NCBI GenBank assembly: GCA_012839295.1
Contig: DUNO01000012.1
Coordinates: 1-59,276 of the forward strand
DNA: 59,276 nt
Origin: Clostridiales bacterium
GTDB lineage: Bacteria; Bacillota; Clostridia; Lachnospirales; Lachnospiraceae
Direction of reading: 5' to 3'
Shown: piece by piece, positions 26,602 through 34,246 of the stretch
Position numbering within the stretch: position 1 is the stretch's first letter
Layout: each line of letters begins with the position of its first letter
Notes under the pieces: generated by a model
What the model was told of the DNA's origin: nothing
The model's input: the letters and a program-made list of their open reading frames with translations, nothing else
Databases searched by the model: none
Translations under genes and position numbers: made by a program

Positions 26602-27312
26602 ATGTATGAGTTTGCAGATTATAAAGAAAGATTATTAACGGAACAGATAGAGGACCAGATTCTTGACTATATCGCAAAAGAAAAGATAGAACCAGGGAAG
26701 AAGCTGCCCAATGAATTTGTTTTGGCAGAGAAATTTGGCGTGGGCAGAAGTACCCTGAGAGAAGCGGTAAAACTGCTGGTCGCAAGGGGCGTTTTGGAGG
26801 TTCGCCATGGGTCGGGAACCTATGTGGCAAGCCCGATCCCCCTTGATGATGATCCTCTTCACCTGCGCGGGATCGATGATAAAATTTCTTTAGCAATGGA
26901 TCTTGTTGATGTCAGATTAATTCTGGAGCCTGAAATAGCAGCGCTTGCAGCTTTAAATGCTACGGAAGAAGATATTGAAAAGCTGATACGCCTATGCAAT
27001 ATTGTAGAAGAAAAAATGATAAGGGATGAACCCTATATAAAAGAAGATATAGAGTTTCATTCCTACGTGGCAAGATGCTCTAAAAATTTGGTGATGGAGC
27101 AGTTAATTCCTATTATTGATACTGCAGTACTGTTATTTGTAAATGTGACTCATAAAACCTTAAAAACAGAGACAATAAAAACCCACAGGGCAATTACCCA
27201 TGCGATACAAAACCGTGACTCCATCGGAGCGAAGACAGCTATGCTGATGCATATTATTTATAATAGGGATAAAATTAAAGAGATTAAGGACATGAGTAAC
27301 TTAAGAACATAA
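26602..27312 (+). CDS. FadR-subfamily GntR transcriptional regulator
   Basis: The 236-residue protein has an N-terminal winged helix (KLPNEFVLAEKFGVGRSTLR, then EAVKLLVARGVLEVRHGSGT) and a C-terminal helical FCD domain with likely metal ligands, Asp near VDVRLILEPE and His in DIEFHSYVARCS. FadR-type regulators usually respond to sugar acids or related carboxylates and repress neighbouring genes. It starts 2 bp after the preceding stop and lies 11 bp before the dehydratase, inside the operon it probably controls. Confidence 0.9.
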   Translation: MYEFADYKERLLTEQIEDQILDYIAKEKIEPGKKLPNEFVLAEKFGVGRSTLREAVKLLVARGVLEVRHGSGTYVASPIPLDDDPLHLRGIDDKISLAMDLVDVRLILEPEIAALAALNATEEDIEKLIRLCNIVEEKMIRDEPYIKEDIEFHSYVARCSKNLVMEQLIPIIDTAVLLFVNVTHKTLKTETIKTHRAITHAIQNRDSIGAKTAMLMHIIYNRDKIKEIKDMSNLRT

Positions 27313-27323
27313 GGAGTATAAGC

Positions 27324-29108
27324 ATGTTAAAAAGTCAAAAGGTTAGAAAAATAGCCCCCGAAATGGATCCTTTAAAAATGGGAATGGGATGGACAGTCGG
27401 GGATCTTGAAAAACCACAGATTATAATAGAAAGTACTTATGGAAACAGTCATCCAGGTTCTACCCATCTGGATCAATTTATAGAAGAAGCTGTCAAAGCT
27501 GTAAATACAGAGGGAGGAAAAGCAGCCAGGTATTTTGCGACGGATATGTGTGACGGAATGGCCCAGGGGCATGACGGAATAAACTACTCTCTGGCCCACA
27601 GGGAAGCAATTGCTAACTTAGTAGAAGCACAGGTGAATTCCGTTACATTTGACGGCGGCATCTTTATTGCAAGCTGTGATAAAGGTGTACCGGCCATGCT
27701 TATGAGTATCGGCCGGCTTAAAGATATGAGCGCTATTGTAGTCAGCGGCGGAGTTATGGAAGCTGCCCTTATGAAGGAGGAATATGTTGTAAATGATCCG
27801 GGCTGTGCCATTAATGAATTGCTGACACTGGAACAAATCGGAAAGTTCTCCGCAATGCATGAGCGTGGTGAAATTCCGGATGAACAGCTTACCTTTTACA
27901 AGCACAATGCCTGCCCAAGCTGCGGAGCCTGCTCCTTTATGGGGACAGCGGCCACTATGCAGGTGATGGCAGAAGCGTTGGGGCTGATGCTTCCCGGTAC
28001 GGCAGTCATGCCGGCCCTGGCGCCTGAATTAAAGCAGGCGGCCTATAATGCAGGAGTTCAAATTATGAAGCTGGTGGAGCAAAATATAACAGCGGATGAT
28101 ATAGTTACTATGAAAAGTTTTGAAAATGCTATTATGGTACATGCAGCAATTTCAGGTTCCACGAATGCAGTCATGCATATGTCTGCCATTGCTCATGAAT
28201 TTGGATTTGATATCGATGCGGATACATTTGACCGTTTACATAGAGGTGCCCATTATCTTTTAAATGTAAGACCTGCAGGAGATTGGCCCGCGCAATATTT
28301 CTATTATGCCGGAGGAGTTCCCCGCATCATGGAAGAAATCAAAGACATGCTTCATTTGGATGTAATGACGGTTACGGGTAAAACATTGGGAGAAAATCTG
28401 GAGGATTTGAAAAAGAATGGGTTTTACGAGCATTGTGATGAAATCCTGACTGAAAAAAGCAAGCTGATAGGAAGGGAAATCAGGCGCACCGAAATCATAC
28501 GTGAGTTTAACCAGGCAATTGGAGTGGATGGCAGCATTGCCATTTTAAAAGGCAACCTTGCGCCGGAAGGAGCTGTTATCAAGCACACGGCCTGCCCTAA
28601 AAATATGTTCCAGGCAAAGCTGAATGCGAGGCCCTTTGATAGTGAAGAGGAAGCCATCGAAGCTATTTTTAAAGGTAAAATAAAACCAGGTGATGCGGTG
28701 TTTATCCGATACGAAGGGCCAAGAGGAAGCGGAATGCCGGAGATGTTTTATACAGGTGAGGCTATTTGTTCGGATCCGGAACTGGCAGCCAGTGTTGCAT
28801 TAATTACGGATGGAAGATTCTCAGGAGCTTCCAGGGGACCTATTGTGGGTCATGTTTCTCCGGAAGCAGCAGCAGGAGGACCTATTGCACTGGTAGAGGA
28901 AGGGGATATTATTAAGCTTGACGTAGAAGCCCGCAGCTTAAATATCATCGGTGTAAAGGGGACGGAGAAAACGCTGGAAGAAATGGGCGCCATATTGGAA
29001 GAAAGAAGAAAGGGTTTAAAGGAATTTAAAAGCAAGTATACAAGGGGATTATTAAAGTTTTATACCCAGCATGCAACAAGCCCTATGAAAGGGGCATATA
29101 TGGAGTGA
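27324..29108 (+). CDS. IlvD/Edd-family dehydratase, probable sugar-acid dehydratase
   Basis: The 594-residue protein has the iron-sulfur dehydratase layout: DMCDGMAQGHDG, FIASCDKGVPAMLM, and CPSCGACSFMGTA with cluster cysteines, then a C-terminal domain with GEAICSDPELAASVALITDG and FSGASRGP. Family members remove water from dihydroxy acids: dihydroxyisovalerate in valine synthesis (IlvD), or gluconate, xylonate or arabinonate in catabolism. The FadR regulator, GntP permease and absence of ilv genes favour the catabolic role, yielding a 2-keto-3-deoxy acid. No aldolase or kinase to finish the route is in the window. Confidence 0.88.
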   Translation: MLKSQKVRKIAPEMDPLKMGMGWTVGDLEKPQIIIESTYGNSHPGSTHLDQFIEEAVKAVNTEGGKAARYFATDMCDGMAQGHDGINYSLAHREAIANLVEAQVNSVTFDGGIFIASCDKGVPAMLMSIGRLKDMSAIVVSGGVMEAALMKEEYVVNDPGCAINELLTLEQIGKFSAMHERGEIPDEQLTFYKHNACPSCGACSFMGTAATMQVMAEALGLMLPGTAVMPALAPELKQAAYNAGVQIMKLVEQNITADDIVTMKSFENAIMVHAAISGSTNAVMHMSAIAHEFGFDIDADTFDRLHRGAHYLLNVRPAGDWPAQYFYYAGGVPRIMEEIKDMLHLDVMTVTGKTLGENLEDLKKNGFYEHCDEILTEKSKLIGREIRRTEIIREFNQAIGVDGSIAILKGNLAPEGAVIKHTACPKNMFQAKLNARPFDSEEEAIEAIFKGKIKPGDAVFIRYEGPRGSGMPEMFYTGEAICSDPELAASVALITDGRFSGASRGPIVGHVSPEAAAGGPIALVEEGDIIKLDVEARSLNIIGVKGTEKTLEEMGAILEERRKGLKEFKSKYTRGLLKFYTQHATSPMKGAYME

Positions 29109-29204
29109 TTTATAATAAGCAGCCGTGAGTTTCTATTTATGATAGGGACTGACGGTTCTTATTTTTATAATAAAAAAGTGTCTGAAATTGGGGAAAGGAA
29201 TATT

Positions 29205-29252
29205 ATGAGTAAACAAGCCTTAGAGGGAACCAAAAGCTTACTCCTTGTATAA
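29205..29252 (+). CDS. Small open frame, 15 residues, possible gene remnant
   Basis: GGGAAAGGA lies 6 bases before an ATG that reads MSKQALEGTKSLLLV and stops. The beginning resembles the N-terminus of rubrerythrins (ALEGTKTEKNL type), so it may be the stub of a deleted rubrerythrin gene. It could equally be chance. It runs directly into the terminator at 29252. Confidence 0.25.
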   Translation: MSKQALEGTKSLLLV

Positions 29253-29292
29253 GCATTAAATAAGCCCGCCTTCAGGCGGGCTGTTTAATGCT
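29252..29292. terminator. Strong bidirectional terminator
   Basis: GCCCGCC TTCA GGCGGGC forms a GC-rich hairpin extended by AGCATTAAA pairing with TTTAATGCT. A- and T-rich arms give a usable U-run on both strands, fitting its place between the convergent dehydratase and LtaS-like genes. Confidence 0.85.
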
Positions 29293-29337
29293 GCTGGCTT
29301 TGGATTGGCTGCATAAGGTTTTCGGGACAGTTTCATT

Positions 29338-31488
29338 TTATTTCGTCCATGGCTGGCTTTGGCTTAGGATTGTGCTGCCCTCCGCCTCCTGTGCCACGAC
29401 GACCGTCGGATTTTCAAACTCCTCATAGGGGATGGACAGGGTATTTGAATTAATAAAGGTTGTGTCCTTTGCATTTTCATCAATGCGGACCACGCTCCAA
29501 GGGGTGAAATTCTCACCGTAGATATACAGGACATCCACGCCCGGCTCCATGGCCGTAACCATTGGATCCTTAATCCCCATTTTCATGGCTGTTTCCTGAT
29601 ACGGGTTCACCCCGTGAAAAACAAACTGCTTTCCATATAGCATATCATACTGCAGGAGCAGGAGCTCCTCCTTGTAATTAGGGCTGTCAGCGCATCTTTG
29701 GTGGAATTTCGTGAGTAATCCGTTATCATAGCCTACCCGGCTCATAACATAGGCACTCAGCTGGTAAGCGGACAGGTCGAGCTTCTTATTATCCATCGGA
29801 TAATTGCTCCATACCACATACTCTGTCTGGAATTTATTATGGTTGGCAAGATCCGTCTCATCAAAGTCCAGGGGAGGCTGATGGTCACCGAACATTACCA
29901 CTACGGTGGGTTCCTCATAGGTGGATAGTGTAGCTAGAAGGTCACCTATAAAGGCATCGGTCTGATGGAGCTCGTTTACATAGTACTCTACCTGGTTCAG
30001 GAAAGCTTCACTGGTATCCGGCAGTTTGGAGCTGGCCTTAATTTGGTTTTCCTCCGTAGGCACCTCCTGGTATTTGCCATGGGATTGGACTGTTATGGTA
30101 TAAATAAAATCCTTATCCGTATCGTTTTCCAGGGCAGAAAGAATCTGGCCGGCCAATACATTATCCTTAGCCCAGCCGGTGGGGGTGTACTCAACATCAT
30201 TCATATATTCCAGGGATACAAAATTATCGAAGCCCAGCTTTGGAAATATGATATTGCGGTTATAAAAAATCCCTGTATTATTGTGTATCACATAGCTGCG
30301 GTAGCCCAGGGCAGCCAGGTTATAACAGATACTCTCAGCGGTAGTGGACTGTAAAATGGTTCGGTAGGGATATTCGCTTGTGCCAAAAAAGTCAATACTC
30401 ATGCCGGATAATATTTCAAACTCCGTATTTATAGTTCCAGCGCCATACACAGGAACCTTCAGGTATCCGGAAGAATAGGACTGTTTTAATTTTGTAAAAT
30501 TAGGAACCGGATCCTCTGAGAAGGAGTAGTTTACCAGATGGTTAGCATCAAAAAAGGACTCCAACTGAAGCATGATAATATTAGGCTGTTTTTCTGAAGC
30601 AGGATCCGTATTTTGTCCGGCATCTGCACCTAAGTTCTGACTTGCATCACTTACGCCTGGAAGCTGGATGGTTCCCTCATAAGGCTCTGTGGCCGTGGCC
30701 AAAGCACCGGAATCGGTTGTAAATTGATCCGAGCCACTGTTAATCTTATTCAGCAGCTGTCCCATCCTTGCCTCGGAATAATCGTCCGGCTCCTTGATCC
30801 CCCGGTCGATCACGCTGTTGGAGAAGCAATAGGCAAAGCCATAATCCGCATAAGCATCCGGGAGGTTGGTGAAATCATCCGACAGGGCACTTACCCTTAC
30901 GGCAAAGGAGGATAACATCAGCATGGACAAACCTGAGATTCCAATGACGAGAGCCGGAATCCTGATCTGCTTCTGGTATCTCTTGGCTCTTCTCCATAGC
31001 ACAAACATAGAGCCCAGAAGAAGGGCAAGTGATATGGCAAGGAGAACCATCCGTATGGAATCAACATACATGCGGAAGATGCTGGATACAGATTTTAACA
31101 CATAAAAATCCATGAAGGTCAGGGGTGTCAGGCGGAAGCATTGGATTACAAAATTAGTAATGCCAAGGCCTATCCAGATAACCCCAATTAACAGCATCAT
31201 AAAATTCCGCTTGGAGAACATCATGGACAGGGAGAGGGTCAGTAATACAATCAGTGTATTAAATAAAAACATCAGCGGATTTGCCGCGATAAACCCCAAC
31301 CCCTCCGGGATGGAACGCCGGCTTAGCATTTCAAGTACCAGTACCATGAGGACGGAGCAGATAATCCGTACCAGGATCTGGTGCTTCCCCAATACGGTGA
31401 AGTGTGATTCCAGGAAGGACTTATGTTCTTTGTCATTATTATTTTTAAACGCTTTGTTAGCTTGCCGTAACATATGATCAAAACCCAC
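29338..31488 (-). CDS. LtaS-like membrane sulfatase (phosphoglycerol transferase family)
   Basis: The 716-residue protein has five or six N-terminal membrane segments (to about residue 205), a Ser/Thr/Gln-rich linker, and an extracellular sulfatase-fold domain. That domain begins at PNIIMLQLESFFD, carries the likely catalytic Thr in GAGTINTEFEILSG, and ends with VVVMFGDHQPPL, whose Asp/His bind metal. LtaS-type enzymes transfer glycerol phosphate from phosphatidylglycerol to polymers or glycolipids. The C-terminal ~80 residues form an extra beta-rich, Ig-like segment (VLYIYGENFTPWSVV). The start is GTG at 31488, or ATG at 31473; neither has a strong ribosome site. Confidence 0.88.
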   Translation of the reverse strand: MGFDHMLRQANKAFKNNNDKEHKSFLESHFTVLGKHQILVRIICSVLMVLVLEMLSRRSIPEGLGFIAANPLMFLFNTLIVLLTLSLSMMFSKRNFMMLLIGVIWIGLGITNFVIQCFRLTPLTFMDFYVLKSVSSIFRMYVDSIRMVLLAISLALLLGSMFVLWRRAKRYQKQIRIPALVIGISGLSMLMLSSFAVRVSALSDDFTNLPDAYADYGFAYCFSNSVIDRGIKEPDDYSEARMGQLLNKINSGSDQFTTDSGALATATEPYEGTIQLPGVSDASQNLGADAGQNTDPASEKQPNIIMLQLESFFDANHLVNYSFSEDPVPNFTKLKQSYSSGYLKVPVYGAGTINTEFEILSGMSIDFFGTSEYPYRTILQSTTAESICYNLAALGYRSYVIHNNTGIFYNRNIIFPKLGFDNFVSLEYMNDVEYTPTGWAKDNVLAGQILSALENDTDKDFIYTITVQSHGKYQEVPTEENQIKASSKLPDTSEAFLNQVEYYVNELHQTDAFIGDLLATLSTYEEPTVVVMFGDHQPPLDFDETDLANHNKFQTEYVVWSNYPMDNKKLDLSAYQLSAYVMSRVGYDNGLLTKFHQRCADSPNYKEELLLLQYDMLYGKQFVFHGVNPYQETAMKMGIKDPMVTAMEPGVDVLYIYGENFTPWSVVRIDENAKDTTFINSNTLSIPYEEFENPTVVVAQEAEGSTILSQSQPWTK

Positions 31489-31593
31489 TTTCTTTGGTGG
31501 TAACCTTTTTTATGCAGATACATTGAATTGATAGATCCTTATTATGTTTGTATATATATGAAAGGATTATATCATGGAAAAGTCACCATGGTA

Positions 31594-31746
31594 TGGCGCT
31601 TTGCGCCAGGATGTGCACTCCCGTTGGTCGGCGCTGGTATAATATCTGTCGACATTATACCATGTTCATAAGCTCTTATGGTATAGGTACTTCATGCCAG
31701 AATGCAAGCTTCGCTTTACTGCCGCGCATATGTCCGTAAGCGGACA
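31594..31746. repeat. Block of stacked stem-loops in intergenic DNA
   Basis: Several perfect hairpins follow one another: TGGCGC TTT GCGCCA (31594-31608), TGGTATAAT/ATTATACCA (31635-31643/31654-31662) and TGTCCG TAAG CGGACA (31731-31746). GC-rich stems alternate with AT-rich DNA. The near-copies GGATTATATCA bracket the block (from about 31564 and 31778). No protein-coding sense was recognised. Confidence 0.5.
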
Positions 31747-31913
31747 TGATATAAGGCCTGATAATTATATCACAAGGATTATATCACTACGGGCTTTAAC
31801 CGTCAAATTAAACTAAGGACTTATTTTATATTTTTTTTTGTTTAATTTTACAAAAACACGTAAATATTTTGTTGGACTTAGCTAAAGATATGTCAAGGTT
31901 AGTTCTAAATTTC

Positions 31914-31925
31914 TTTACATGTAAA
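31914..31925. promoter_or_regulatory. 12-bp perfect palindrome, candidate operator
   Basis: TTTACATGTAAA lies 18 bases upstream of the -35 box at 31943, a typical activator or TetR-like operator position. No regulator for it is apparent nearby. Confidence 0.35.
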
Positions 31926-31942
31926 TGAATACATGTTTTTGG

Positions 31943-31971
31943 TTGCATACTCTTCGAAATTATATTATAAT
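31943..31971 (+). promoter_or_regulatory. Promoter of the membrane protein gene at 32053
   Basis: TTGCAT (31943-31948) and TATAAT (31966-31971) are 17 bases apart. This places the start point near 31978, well inside the upstream part of the open frame, which supports the later start codon at 32053. Confidence 0.7.
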
Positions 31972-32052
31972 ATCAACACAATGATTACATATCATATGCA
32001 GCATTATGTTTTATGTAGCATTATGTTTAATGAAAGAAAAAGAGGTATGGAA

Positions 32053-32739
32053 ATGAAAAAGAATTTAGTTGGCGATTTGATCTGGGCATTATTGCTTCTG
32101 GCCTGGGTTCTGCTTCTTGCTGTTCCGGCAACGAGAAACGGATTTATTGCTGTTACGTCTGCACACCCGTATCTGGGCGGCTTTGTGAAGTTCTTCATAT
32201 TAGCGTCCATGGGTGATATGCTGGGAGGAAGAGTGGCAAACGGAGAATGGAGGTTCCCCAGGGGATTTCTGTGGAAATGTACTGTATGGGGGATCCTGGG
32301 TATCATGATTACTCTGGTATTTACCGTGTTTATGGCAGGCGCGGAGGGCGCTATGGCAAGCGGAAAGCTTCCCTTTGCAGGCTCGGAGATAGCGACCGCA
32401 TTCTTTGGAAGCTTTATTATGAATACTACCTTTGGTCCTATGATGTATATTTACCACAAATTTGGCGATATGCTGGTAGATATGATATTTGAGAAACGTG
32501 AGGGCAGGCTGGAAGGCAATATCACCGTGGCAGCAATGGTAAAAAGGGTTGACTGGCAAAGCGTTGTCAGCTTCTCCTGGATCAAGAACTGCCTGCTTAT
32601 CTGGGTTCCCTGCCATACGATTGTATTTCTATTGCCGGCAGAATACCGGGTGCTGGTATCCGCATTCCTGTCCATCCTGCTGGGGCTGTTGGTTGCCAGC
32701 GCGAAGAAATCAGAGCAGAAGAAGCTGGCAGCTGCTTAA
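32053..32739 (+). CDS. Conserved integral membrane protein of unknown function
   Basis: The 228-residue protein has about five hydrophobic segments: WALLLLAWVLLLAVP near the start, KFFILASMGDMLGGRV, GILGIMITLVFTVFM, a central FGSFIMNTTFGPMMYIYH, and a C-terminal pair. It has a Lys/Ser-rich tail. I do not recognise a characterised family. The start at 32053 has AGAGG 7 bases upstream; the open frame to 31933 would begin upstream of the predicted transcription start. It seems to be monocistronic, with a weak hairpin over its stop codon. Confidence 0.75.
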   Translation: MKKNLVGDLIWALLLLAWVLLLAVPATRNGFIAVTSAHPYLGGFVKFFILASMGDMLGGRVANGEWRFPRGFLWKCTVWGILGIMITLVFTVFMAGAEGAMASGKLPFAGSEIATAFFGSFIMNTTFGPMMYIYHKFGDMLVDMIFEKREGRLEGNITVAAMVKRVDWQSVVSFSWIKNCLLIWVPCHTIVFLLPAEYRVLVSAFLSILLGLLVASAKKSEQKKLAAA

Positions 32740-32792
32740 AGCAGCTTTATGGATTATAAAATGAGGCTTGTGGATTAAAAACACCTGAATAG

Positions 32793-32880
32793 TGAGCCGA
32801 CCCCCAAAAGTTAGACCTAAATGATGTGTCCAGAAAACTGGGTACATATCAAAAATCTAACTGACGGGAGGTCGGTTTTT
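32793..32880 (+). mobile_element. IS3-family end remnant forming a terminator-like hairpin
   Basis: TGAGCCGACCCCCAAAAGTT followed by AGACC resembles the terminal inverted repeat of IS3/IS150-group elements as I recall them. CCGACC and AGTTAGA on the left pair with TCTAACT and GGTCGG on the right, followed by TTTTTT. No transposase frame remains between the two ends, only ~50 bp. It looks like a deletion derivative or a solo end. Confidence 0.5.
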
Positions 32881-33028
32881 TATATGGCGTGCACGCCGGC
32901 ACACTGCCAGCCTCTGTTGAAATACCCGCAGGCCTGGTGTATAATAGGAGCTGCATATAGAAGGCAAAAGGATGAAACGGTTAATTGGATTGCTCTGCAA
33001 TCCGTTCTGTAAAATACGGGGGAAAGAG

Positions 33029-34090
33029 ATGTTTCTGAAGATAAATGAGTGGTATCATCCGGTGCTGTCCAGTGCCGGAGCAGAGAAAACAAGGAATTAT
33101 TATTTGGACAATTTAAAATTTGTACTGATCACCTTCGTGGCAATCAGTCATTTTGCATTACAGCTGACCTATGTTGACGACATAAAATATTTGGTGCATT
33201 TTATCTATCTATTTCATATGCCCTGCTTCATTTTCATTAATGGGTTTTTGGCTAAGAGGATGAATGGGGGCGGTAGGCTCCGGGCCGACAAGATTATGGT
33301 GATTTTTTTGATGTACCTGGTTTTTAAATTTGGGGATGTACTGCTGGATATCTTATTCGGCAGGAAAGGGGACCTGGATTTGTTTGAGGATTCCAATGCG
33401 CCCTGGTATTTGCTGGCACTATGTATCTGGTATCTGTCCGTCCCCTTTCTGGAGAGGGTTAAGCCAGCCTTCCTGATTGCCGGCTCCCTATGCGCTGGAG
33501 TTATGGCAGGCTACATCAGCCATGTCGATGACGTGCTTGCCTTATCCCGGGTATTCGTGTTTTTTCCCTTCTTTATCATAGGCTTTTGCCTGCCGGGAAA
33601 GACTTTGGAGGACTTTCTGGATAAAAAGCTAAGGATTCCGGCAATCCTTATAATGGTGGCTGTAGGCTTAAGCATAGCTTTGTTCTGGGAGGAGCTTAGC
33701 CCCATGAAAAATATTGTCTACGGAGCCTCGCCTTACTCAGAATCCTTGAAAGGGCTAGCGGAATATGGGCTGTTCATCCGCGCGCTATGGTATTTGCTGT
33801 CCCTGCTGGTATCCATGTCCCTGATGCTGCTGGTACCGCGCTGCAAGCTGTTTTTCTCCGTCCTGGGGGAGCGTACCATGCAGGTCTATATGACCCATAT
33901 CTGGATACGGAATGCCCTGGCCTATGCCGGCTTTTTTGCAGCCGTCAAGGAAGGGCCAAGGCTTTTGGCCGCCGGTGTATTGTTAGGCAGTGTGCTGCTC
34001 ACCTTCCTGCTGGCGAATAAATGGCTGAAGCTTTTGTTTGACCTTCTTATGTCACCCAAGCTGTTTGCCCGGTTTTTAAAGGAAGAATAA
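33029..34090 (+). CDS. Acyltransferase family 3 membrane protein
   Basis: The 353-residue protein begins its conserved part with YYLDNLKFVLITFVAISH, the usual acyltransferase-3 start with the catalytic His, and has about ten membrane segments. The family O-acetylates or O-succinylates cell-surface polysaccharides, lipids or antibiotics. Typical partners such as an SGNH hydrolase are not adjacent, so the target is unknown. The start at 33029 has GGGGGA 5 bases upstream; an in-frame ATG at 32972 with GAAGG is possible and would add 19 residues. Confidence 0.85.
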   Translation: MFLKINEWYHPVLSSAGAEKTRNYYLDNLKFVLITFVAISHFALQLTYVDDIKYLVHFIYLFHMPCFIFINGFLAKRMNGGGRLRADKIMVIFLMYLVFKFGDVLLDILFGRKGDLDLFEDSNAPWYLLALCIWYLSVPFLERVKPAFLIAGSLCAGVMAGYISHVDDVLALSRVFVFFPFFIIGFCLPGKTLEDFLDKKLRIPAILIMVAVGLSIALFWEELSPMKNIVYGASPYSESLKGLAEYGLFIRALWYLLSLLVSMSLMLLVPRCKLFFSVLGERTMQVYMTHIWIRNALAYAGFFAAVKEGPRLLAAGVLLGSVLLTFLLANKWLKLLFDLLMSPKLFARFLKEE

Positions 34091-34120
34091 GCCGGGAAAG
34101 GGAGGAATTCCGCTTTTTGT
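34090..34120 (+). terminator. Weak terminator after the acyltransferase gene
   Basis: GCCGGGAA pairs imperfectly with TTCCGC and is followed by TTTTTG. Confidence 0.4.
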
Positions 34121-34129
34121 AATTATCTC

Positions 34130-34158
34130 TTTAAAACATATGAAATTAATGGTATACT
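34130..34158 (+). promoter_or_regulatory. Possible promoter of gdpP
   Basis: TTTAAA (34130-34135) and TATACT (34153-34158) are 17 bases apart, about 90 bases before the gdpP start. Confidence 0.45.
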
Positions 34159-34246
34159 ATACAGGATAAGCATTTGGTTTACATGTAGTTTATTCAATGA
34201 TGCAGATAAAACACCAGCTATTTTTTTCCTAAAGGAGTCCTTTGTA

